A stretch of 5,022 nt of DNA from an uncultured Sphingobacteriales bacterium (GTDB lineage: Bacteria > Bacteroidota > Bacteroidia > Chitinophagales > Chitinophagaceae), in assembly GCA_946887085.1 (NCBI GenBank), contig CAMPKG010000242.1:1-5022 (forward strand). Reading direction: 5' to 3'. The position numbers and the translations under genes were made by a program. Under the pieces are notes generated by a model, which was not told the DNA's origin, made no database searches, and worked only from the letters and a program-made list of their open reading frames with translations. Below, in pieces: positions 1 to 5,022 of this stretch (the stretch's first letter is position 1; each line of letters begins with the position of its first letter).

Positions 1-971
1 ACAGCATAGCCAACCATCACCGCGCGGGCGGCGATACCATGGCAACTGCCCACTTGTTTACTATGCTGGTAGACAATGATGCTAATGGCGTTATCGCCGG
101 CATGCTGAAAGGGCGCAACAGGGAGCAATACCTGCCACCGCATCTACCTGTAGAGCAATTGGATAATTTGCCGCGCACCACGGGCGTATATTATTTTTAT
201 AACGGAACAGGCAAGACTATATACGTAGGTAAGGCCAACAATATTTTCAAGCGCGTTAAAAGTCATTTCTCTAACAACAAACCCGGCAAGCAAAAACAGG
301 ATTTCCTGCGCGACATTCATCGCATCAGCTATAAAGAATGTGCTACCGAATTGATGGCGCATATTCTTGAAAGTACGGAGATACGCAGGCTATGGCCGAT
401 ATACAATCGCAGCCAGCGAGGCTATTTGCCGCAGTTCGGTTTGTTTGTGTATGAGGATCGTTCCGGTTTCAAACGCTTTGCCATAGAGAAGAATAAAAAT
501 TATTACAAGCCACTTTATACATTCAATACGCTCATCGAAGGACATAACTGGCTGCGAGAGTTGATAGCTGAATTTGATCTCTGTCCGCGCTTATGTAACC
601 TTGCGAAAGTTGCCGATTGCGACAATGGTGAAGTGAGCGCTAACACCAAATGGGACTGCGCTGTACACAACGAACCAAAGAAATACAATCGAAAAATAGA
701 CCGCGCTATAGACTGGATAGGAAAAAACCTGCCCAGTTTTGCATTTCTCGACAAAGGCATCGATGATGATGAGCAAAGCTGTATACTGGTGAAGAAAGGT
801 AACTTTTATGGCATGGGCTATATCCGACAGGGTATGCAGCTGAATGATATTGAACTGCTCCAGGAAAAACTGGAGCCTTACCAGGATAATGATTATATCC
901 GGAACCTAGTATTGAAGCATGCGGCTGCCAATCCTGAAAAATGTTACACGTTCGGCCTATCCAAGGTTTGA
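1..971 (+). CDS. DnaQ-type exonuclease / GIY-YIG endonuclease fusion (Cho/UvrC-like), 5'-truncated by window edge
   Basis: The frame is open from base 3, before the first ATG at 39. The codons at 15-38 read HHRAGGDT, matching the Exo III motif (H-x4-D) of DEDDh exonucleases, with His at 18-20 and Asp at 33-35. The ATG at 39 is therefore internal and the rest of the exonuclease domain lies upstream of the window. Counting from that Met, a GIY-YIG nuclease domain spans about residues 45-125: GVY at 49-51, YVG at 62-64, the expected catalytic Arg72 in KRV, and the metal-binding Glu111 in ILES, followed by a UvrC-like PIYN. A cysteine-bearing segment follows (C182, C186, C194, C207), similar in place to the cysteine region of UvrC and Cho. 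From family knowledge, such fusions are thought to incise damaged DNA like UvrC/Cho, with the exonuclease possibly trimming the product; the joint role is inferred. The stop is TGA at 969-971, one base from the stop of the convergent gene. The GIY-YIG call is firm and the exonuclease fusion rests on one motif. Confidence 0.88.
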   Translation, partial: SIANHHRAGGDTMATAHLFTMLVDNDANGVIAGMLKGRNREQYLPPHLPVEQLDNLPRTTGVYYFYNGTGKTIYVGKANNIFKRVKSHFSNNKPGKQKQDFLRDIHRISYKECATELMAHILESTEIRRLWPIYNRSQRGYLPQFGLFVYEDRSGFKRFAIEKNKNYYKPLYTFNTLIEGHNWLRELIAEFDLCPRLCNLAKVADCDNGEVSANTKWDCAVHNEPKKYNRKIDRAIDWIGKNLPSFAFLDKGIDDDEQSCILVKKGNFYGMGYIRQGMQLNDIELLQEKLEPYQDNDYIRNLVLKHAAANPEKCYTFGLSKV

Positions 972-972
972 T

Positions 973-3006
973 CTATTGCGCCAGCCAGTATTTGCGCAGC
1001 AGCCATTCAGCTACTGCAAAAACAAGTATCAGGAAGAAATACCATTTCCAGTCGACCAGCGGTACAGTTTCCACATTTGTCTGGATGACAGGTTTAATGT
1101 TTACGTTGTTCTTAATGCTATCGTAAAGCGATGAGATATTCGCGGACGGTACGAATGAGCCGTTGTATTTTCTCGCCATGCCATAAAGTAGCGGATAGTC
1201 CGCGCCCGTTTGCATCAGCTCCAATGGCATTGTTTCTACAACAAAGCTGCCTGACGCAGATAGTGGCATACCATTGTAGTTTGTTGTGGCTGTATAATTG
1301 TAAGTGCCACCTGCGCGGATGCCAATATTTAGCTTGTAGGCTGAGCCCGAGCGTTCGAAGGAATAATTCTGTTTGCGCCCGGCACTGTCGGTGATAATAA
1401 GCTGCACATCAGCGGTGTTTACCTGCTCGTTATTAGGGTTGAGCAAGTAGGCATTCAGGCTGATGGCTTCTTTATCGCTCCACACATACTTGGGCAATTG
1501 TACCTGGAAAGGCTTGTCGTTATTGTTGACGGAAAGAAAAGATACCGTCTGGCGAATAAGTTCATCCACCACGTTATGGTTGCCAAAATTCTTGTACTCA
1601 TACAATCGCCAGCGCCACAAACCCTCCCCGGCAAGCATGGCCGAAGGTGTTTTGCCCTGCTTCAGCAGCCACAGCGGAACGTTCTCTCCGCCACTCCTTG
1701 ATTGCAGCAATACATCAACATCAGGTGCAGTATGGATAGCGCCCATCGGCACACCGAGCGGGGGCATTTTATCAAGTACTGAATTCAGGGTTTGTGGTAG
1801 AGTAAAGACGTTGAAGGAGCTATTGTAAGCAGCGAAGATATTTCTTGAAGAGCCGGAGCTCATAGATGCCTGCGCCGGTACGGGCATCTGGTTCAGCATC
1901 GGGAACTGGTTTTGTGCGCCTATGATGTACCAGATCGGTTTATCGAGGTCGCGCAATGCGCCGATGTCATTGTGCACAGAAGGAAGCTGGTGAAGTATCA
2001 CCACATCATATTCGCTGTAGGAGGATGGCAATTGATCAGCCATACGTACGCTGACGCCATAGCTTTCCATACCCGCTAATGCTTCGCGTATCACGTTTAC
2101 ATCGGGGTGTGGCGCGGCAGCTGCCAAAAGAATATTTTTCTTTTCATCCACCACCTCTACAAATATGTCGCGGCGGTTATTAGCTACATTTTGCTCCCCG
2201 TCCGCCCCAGGCACGCTAATGGTATAATGATGCAGGCCCGGCTTATCTGCCTTCAATGTAAACGATACTGAACGGTCGAAACGATCGGTGCTGATGTTGA
2301 TGGCAGATGTGCTGATACTGCTACCACCTTCAGTAAGTGATACATTGTTGCTATACCCGGCTGAACGGGTGGCGATGATATCAGCGCGTATTTCAAACTG
2401 GCTGTTGAGCGATACCACCCGATTGGAAAATACCTGCGCTACTCTTATATCTTTTTGCAAAGCAGTATCGCCGATGCCCACCGTATATAGCGGGCTGCGC
2501 ACGGACATTTGTTGATAAAGAGGGTTGCTGCCCTGGTTGAAGCGTCCATCAGAGGCCATGACAATGGCGCCCAGGTTTTGGCCACCGTAAAACTCCTGTA
2601 CGCGGGAGAGCGCCGCCGAAATATCTGTTGATTGATCCTGGTAGCGGAACAGGCTGTCGGTTTGTATGTGGCTGCCAAAACCCCAGCTTACCACGCGGTA
2701 GTCTTTCGATAATTTGTCGATGAGATCGCCGGCGGCTTTGCTATACCCTGTAGTGTCTTTGCCGAGATTGTAGGATATAGAACTGGATTCGTCCTGCAGG
2801 AAAATAATAACCGGCTTCTGCGTGTCGTTGCGATTGATGGTGATGACCGGCGCCAGTAATAATAAAAGCGTTAGCAGAACGACAGCCCCTCTTAAGGTAG
2901 CCGTTAGCCAGGGATAAGGTACGGCGCGCTTAATGTCGGCGCGATAGACCCAATACCCGGCACCGGCTGCCAGCATCAAAGCGAGTATCCATAGGAACCA
3001 TTGCAT
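973..3006 (-). CDS. Membrane-anchored VWA protein with GATase-like domain
   Basis: The ATG at 3006 gives 677 residues; an in-frame GTG at 3015 would add three. Positions here count from the GTG. Predicted membrane helices are at about 5-24, 43-60 and 656-673. Basic residues in the first loop (R25, K29, R30) and at the C-terminus (R674, K675) put the large middle part in the periplasm. A VWA domain covers about 68-190 with a complete MIDAS: D75-x-S77-x-S79, T130 and D156 in SDG. Beta-rich segments follow, then a glutamine-amidotransferase-like Rossmann region from about 293 to 470, ending in GEGLWRWRLYEY, which I recognise from Bacteroidota proteins of this type. A further beta-sandwich region lies at about 500-595. 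The whole protein has no cysteine, so the GATase-like region cannot use a cysteine nucleophile and is likely non-catalytic. VWA domains usually bind protein partners through a metal ion; no substrate or partner is evident here. It is monocistronic in view, divergent from the acyltransferase and convergent with the nuclease. The exact function is unknown. Confidence 0.87.
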   Translation of the reverse strand: MQWFLWILALMLAAGAGYWVYRADIKRAVPYPWLTATLRGAVVLLTLLLLLAPVITINRNDTQKPVIIFLQDESSSISYNLGKDTTGYSKAAGDLIDKLSKDYRVVSWGFGSHIQTDSLFRYQDQSTDISAALSRVQEFYGGQNLGAIVMASDGRFNQGSNPLYQQMSVRSPLYTVGIGDTALQKDIRVAQVFSNRVVSLNSQFEIRADIIATRSAGYSNNVSLTEGGSSISTSAINISTDRFDRSVSFTLKADKPGLHHYTISVPGADGEQNVANNRRDIFVEVVDEKKNILLAAAAPHPDVNVIREALAGMESYGVSVRMADQLPSSYSEYDVVILHQLPSVHNDIGALRDLDKPIWYIIGAQNQFPMLNQMPVPAQASMSSGSSRNIFAAYNSSFNVFTLPQTLNSVLDKMPPLGVPMGAIHTAPDVDVLLQSRSGGENVPLWLLKQGKTPSAMLAGEGLWRWRLYEYKNFGNHNVVDELIRQTVSFLSVNNNDKPFQVQLPKYVWSDKEAISLNAYLLNPNNEQVNTADVQLIITDSAGRKQNYSFERSGSAYKLNIGIRAGGTYNYTATTNYNGMPLSASGSFVVETMPLELMQTGADYPLLYGMARKYNGSFVPSANISSLYDSIKNNVNIKPVIQTNVETVPLVDWKWYFFLILVFAVAEWLLRKYWLAQ

Positions 3007-3060
3007 ATGCGGCACGTAAGTTAAGTTGAATGTGTGATTAGTTGAATGAGAAAAGGGGAT

Positions 3061-3073
3061 AATTAAGTTAATT
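3061..3073. repeat. AT-rich 13-bp dyad, possible operator
   Basis: AATTAA-G-TTAATT is a perfect 6-bp inverted repeat around G3067, about 55-60 bp upstream of the VWA start and about 30 bp upstream of the putative -33 element of the acyltransferase promoter. A related TTAAGTT also occurs at 3021-3027. An operator role is inference; short AT-rich dyads arise easily by chance. Confidence 0.25.
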
Positions 3074-3104
3074 CAGTCCTAATGTTTTTTGTTGCTAACG
3101 AAAA

Positions 3105-3136
3105 TTGGTACACATGATGTTATTATTTAATTTTTG
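3105..3136 (+). promoter_or_regulatory. Putative Bacteroidota-type promoter for the acyltransferase gene
   Basis: TTG at 3105-3107 is followed after 20 bases by TAATTTTT at 3128-3135. This matches five of the six fixed positions of the Bacteroidota -7 consensus TAnnTTTG, with spacing inside the known range. Transcription would begin near 3142, giving a leader of about 40 bases before the ATG at 3182. The possible TTG start codon at 3134 would fall inside the -7 element, which argues against that longer start. This is pattern matching in AT-rich DNA and may be chance. Confidence 0.35.
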
Positions 3137-3181
3137 GAATGCCCTTTCCGACCTAATTGCCCAATTAATTATCTTGCAGCC

Positions 3182-4339
3182 ATGCACATGCACGAAGTGA
3201 GTACAGGCGCGGATATCAAAGCCTTTCTTGAACTTCCTTTAGAGATCTACAAAAATGACCCCAATTGGATACGTCCGCTGGATAAGGATATAGAAGAGGT
3301 TTTCGACAAGGGAAGGAATAAGTTTTTTAAAAAAGGTGAATGCAGCCGTTGGCTTTTGAAGGACGACAGAGGTGAAGTTATCGGCCGCATTGCTGCTTTT
3401 TATCATAAACAATACAAGCAGGATCAACCGACAGGGGGTGTTGGTTTTTTTGAGTGCATCAACAGCCAGTATGCCGCCAATTTTATGTTTGACCATTGCA
3501 GGCAATGGCTGCAGGAGCACGGGATGGAAGCCATGGACGGCCCGATCAACTTTGGGGAGCGTGAACGCTGGTGGGGTATACAGGTAGAAGGTTTCCAGGA
3601 GCCGCTGTATTGTATGAACTACAACCCGCCTTATTATGTCGATCTGTTTAAAAACTATGGCTTTGAAGTATACTTCAACCAGGTGTGTTTCGGCATGAGC
3701 GTAAAAGATGTAGTGCCTGAAAAGTTTTACAAACGCAACGAGGAGTTATCTAAAGATCCCAATTTCAAGGCCGTTCGTATCGGTAAAAGCCAGCTTCCAA
3801 AATTTGCAAAAGATTTTACAGAGATATACAATAAGGCATTTGCCTTGCACAAGGCCGGAAAGTCATTGGAAGAACGCACGGTGCTGAAGATGTTCCAGAA
3901 GATGAAGCCCGTGATGGATGAGGATATAGTTTGGTTTACGTATTACAAGAACGAGCCCATAGCATTTTGGATAAACCTGCCCGACCTTAACCAGTTTTTC
4001 AAACATCTCAATGGCAAGTTTGGCTTACTGCAAAAGCTGAAATTTTTATGGTTGCAAAGATTTGGTCCGTGTAACCGTTTCCTGGGTATCGCGTTTGCAA
4101 TAGTGCCTGAATTCCAGGGAAAAGGTGTAGATGGATTTATGATAGTTGAAGGTGCTAAGGTGATACAACCCGCAGCCAAATACCAGAAATATGAGATGCA
4201 GTGGATAGGAGATTTCAACCCCAAGATGATCAATATAGCCGAGAGCCTTGGCGCCAGCCGTACCCGAATGCTGCAGACGCTTCGCTACCTGTTCGACAGG
4301 AATAAACCATATACCCGTCACCCGATCTTAGATTTCTAG
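3182..4339 (+). CDS. GNAT-fold acyltransferase, YghO / bacterial ceramide synthase-like family
   Basis: The protein is 385 residues from ATG 3182, or 383 from ATG 3188 (MHEVSTG), which fits the family equally well. A frame extension to TTG at 3134 looks unlike a real N-terminus. Positions count from 3182. The N-terminal part has the family's LELPLEIYKNDPNWI (16-30) and GRIAAF (68-73). The centre has GPINFGERERWWG (120-132), VEGF (135-138) and NYNPPYY (146-152). The C-terminal part has the GNAT-like VPEFQGKGVDG (308-318), where Q312-x-x-G315 resembles the acyl-CoA pyrophosphate-binding loop. No signal peptide or clear membrane helix is seen, so it is probably cytoplasmic. From knowledge of the family, this layout resembles E. 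coli YghO and the Caulobacter enzyme bCerS, which N-acylates the sphingoid precursor in bacterial sphingolipid synthesis. Many Bacteroidota make sphingolipids, so an N-acyltransferase role is plausible, but paralogues of unknown function are common. No serine palmitoyltransferase or acyl-carrier gene is next to it. The substrate is inferred. Confidence 0.82.
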   Translation: MHMHEVSTGADIKAFLELPLEIYKNDPNWIRPLDKDIEEVFDKGRNKFFKKGECSRWLLKDDRGEVIGRIAAFYHKQYKQDQPTGGVGFFECINSQYAANFMFDHCRQWLQEHGMEAMDGPINFGERERWWGIQVEGFQEPLYCMNYNPPYYVDLFKNYGFEVYFNQVCFGMSVKDVVPEKFYKRNEELSKDPNFKAVRIGKSQLPKFAKDFTEIYNKAFALHKAGKSLEERTVLKMFQKMKPVMDEDIVWFTYYKNEPIAFWINLPDLNQFFKHLNGKFGLLQKLKFLWLQRFGPCNRFLGIAFAIVPEFQGKGVDGFMIVEGAKVIQPAAKYQKYEMQWIGDFNPKMINIAESLGASRTRMLQTLRYLFDRNKPYTRHPILDF

Positions 4340-4342
4340 AAA

Positions 4343-4645
4343 ATGACCAAGGAAGAAAAACTCTATACAGAAATAGGTCAGTCGCTGGACGGCGCAGAAC
4401 AAAGCCAGATGTTTGGCAAGCCTTGTTTCAAGATCAATGGCAAAGCTTTCGTTTGTTTCTTCCAGGATTGTATGGTGTTCAAGCTGACTGGCAATGACCA
4501 TGCAGCTGCACTGAAACTGAAAGGCGCGATATTGTTCGATCCCTCAGGGAAGGGTCGCGCCATGAAGGAATGGGTTCAGGTGCCTTACGATCACAAAACT
4601 AAATGGAAAAGCCTGGCGCAAGCGGCTCTGGATTACGTAGGATAA
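4343..4645 (+). CDS. Small TfoX N-terminal-domain-like protein
   Basis: This 100-residue protein starts at an ATG three bases after the upstream stop, which suggests co-transcription and translational coupling with the acyltransferase gene. Residues 23-48 have the TfoX_N / YjbR-like pattern: MFGKPCFKINGKAF, a short beta hairpin, then MVFKL. The second half contains DPSGKGRAMKEWVQVP (66-81) and an amphipathic C-terminal helix ending in ALDYV. Proteobacterial TfoX/Sxy, a competence regulator, is about 200 residues and has a second C-terminal domain that is absent here, so a role in competence should not be assumed. There is no signal peptide, membrane segment or recognisable catalytic motif. 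It has three cysteines (C28, C38, C43) with no metal-binding spacing I recognise. The family assignment is moderately sure; function is unknown. Confidence 0.75.
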   Translation: MTKEEKLYTEIGQSLDGAEQSQMFGKPCFKINGKAFVCFFQDCMVFKLTGNDHAAALKLKGAILFDPSGKGRAMKEWVQVPYDHKTKWKSLAQAALDYVG

Positions 4646-4662
4646 TTGCCTTCATTATAGGT

Positions 4663-4685
4663 TGAAAATATATTGTGTATTTTCA
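4663..4685. repeat. 8-bp perfect inverted repeat between genes
   Basis: TGAAAATA (4663-4670) and TATTTTCA (4678-4685) are exact reverse complements around a 7-base loop. It lies 18 bp after the TfoX-like stop and 26 bp before the next start. It could be a weak AT-rich terminator or an operator for the downstream gene. No T-run follows the second arm, so a classic rho-independent terminator is unlikely. Confidence 0.4.
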
Positions 4686-4694
4686 CGGTAACTA

Positions 4695-4710
4695 TTCAGC
4701 CTGTACTGAA
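4695..4710. repeat. Short inverted repeat abutting a start codon
   Basis: TTCAG (4695-4699) and CTGAA (4706-4710) are exact reverse complements with a 6-base loop, and the second arm ends directly against the ATG at 4711. In mRNA this would be a weak hairpin over the ribosome-binding area. A 5-bp stem is short enough to be chance. Confidence 0.25.
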
Positions 4711-5022
4711 ATGAAACCCGCGTTATTCAGTTTGCTTTTTGTCGCGCAGCTGGTTTGTTTCCCCGCATTTGCACGCAAACCTGCTAAGACGATCACGATA
4801 ACTCACCATCGCACGCTAGAGACGATCATGATCCTGCGGGCCATCAGTCCTGACGATTATTTCCTGAGCAGGGTAAAGCCCGAGAGCATAGGCCGCCCGA
4901 TGATCTACAAAGCGCGGGGCTATTTTAACGTGTATAAGGATCACCCGGCGGTAACGGAGACGCAAAGGCTGATGGACGAGGCGAAGGATATAGGAGGGCA
5001 GCTCTTTCAGGGGGTGTTATAT
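4711..5022 (+). CDS. Exported protein, 3'-truncated by window edge; possibly DUF4932-like
   Basis: An open frame runs from ATG 4711 to the window end without a stop (104 codons visible). It begins with a typical signal peptide: MKPALFSLLFVAQLVC, a hydrophobic core, then FPAFA before RKPAK, with likely signal peptidase I cleavage after residue 21 (AFA|RK). The single Cys16 sits inside the hydrophobic core and is not followed by the small residues expected of a lipobox, so a lipoprotein is less likely. The mature part contains HHRTLETIMILRAI (35-48) and YFNVYKDHPAVTETQRLM (81-98). The pattern of E-x-x-x-I-L followed by YF-x4-DHPAV recalls DUF4932-type secreted proteins of Bacteroidota, which I offer only as a tentative match. 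It follows the TfoX-like gene by 65 bp with inverted repeats between, so it may have its own promoter. Function is unknown. Confidence 0.7.
   Translation, partial: MKPALFSLLFVAQLVCFPAFARKPAKTITITHHRTLETIMILRAISPDDYFLSRVKPESIGRPMIYKARGYFNVYKDHPAVTETQRLMDEAKDIGGQLFQGVLY

Larger units (their letters stand above)
3007..3181. promoter_or_regulatory. Divergent intergenic region
   Basis: About 175 AT-rich bases separate the starts of the VWA gene (-) and the acyltransferase gene (+), so both promoters should lie here. It contains a TTG / TAnnTTTG-like element on the + strand, a perfect 6-bp dyad at 3061-3073, and an 8-bp direct repeat at 3025-3032 and 3041-3048. I found no convincing TAnnTTTG element on the minus strand for the VWA gene. 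No small gene or RNA is evident. Confidence 0.6.

Noticed and set aside
39..41. ATG as the true start of the nuclease gene
   Set aside because: The same frame upstream encodes a conserved exonuclease motif, so this Met is internal.
760..773. GAT-rich short tandem repeat
   Set aside because: It encodes an acidic Asp/Glu run in the nuclease and is only about four units long, which is not unusual.
515..776. Two minus-strand frames inside the nuclease gene
   Set aside because: Both are antisense to the Cho/UvrC-like coding region and have no recognisable domain.
919..1134. + strand frame spanning the convergent junction
   Set aside because: It overlaps the ends of two well-supported genes and has no family features.
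1463..1828. 121-codon + strand frame opposite the VWA gene
   Set aside because: It lies wholly antisense to a well-supported coding region, shows no recognisable domain and has a composition typical of a shadow frame.
3943..4321. Overlapping minus-strand frames inside the acyltransferase gene
   Set aside because: They are shadows of a strongly supported gene, with no domain and no promoter or start context.
4646..4685. Promoter with TTG at 4646-4648 and a TAnnTTTG-like box near 4669-4676
   Set aside because: The -7 match is poor (TATATTGT) and overlaps the inverted repeat, so it was not listed as a promoter.
1..5022. Defence system, mobile element or biosynthetic cluster
   Set aside because: No transposase, integrase, terminal repeats, phage genes, CRISPR repeats or linked pathway genes are seen; the GIY-YIG protein is a repair-type Cho/UvrC-like fusion, not a homing or restriction enzyme.

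Overview
The window looks like ordinary chromosome from a member of the Bacteroidota, probably close to Chitinophagaceae or Sphingobacteriales. This is inferred from the mid-range GC content, the lack of clear Shine-Dalgarno sequences at starts, a promoter-like sequence of the TTG / TAnnTTTG type, and protein families characteristic of that phylum. I identified no organism by search. There are no RNA genes, insertion sequences or CRISPR arrays, and no sign of transfer.

Layout. Positions 1-971 (+) hold the 3' part of a DNA repair nuclease. It is a DnaQ-type DEDDh exonuclease fused to a UvrC/Cho-like GIY-YIG endonuclease. The reading frame is open to the left edge and encodes the last exonuclease motif before the first visible ATG, so the gene starts outside the window. 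Positions 973-3006 (-) hold a large cysteine-free membrane protein with a periplasmic VWA domain and a glutamine-amidotransferase-like domain. It converges on the nuclease gene with one base between the stop codons. An intergenic region of about 175 bp (3007-3181) separates it from a divergent pair of + strand genes and contains a promoter-like element, an AT-rich dyad and a direct repeat.

The divergent pair starts with a GNAT-fold acyltransferase of the YghO / bacterial ceramide synthase-like type (3182-4339). A 100-residue protein resembling the TfoX N-terminal domain follows after only 3 bp (4343-4645), so the two are probably co-transcribed. After a 65-bp gap with two inverted repeats, a secreted or exported protein begins at 4711 and runs off the right edge.

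The genes do not form an obvious joint pathway. The most interesting parts are the possible link of the acyltransferase to bacterial sphingolipid synthesis, its tight pairing with a TfoX-like small protein, and the VWA protein whose amidotransferase-like domain cannot have a cysteine nucleophile. I see no convincing new multi-gene system.
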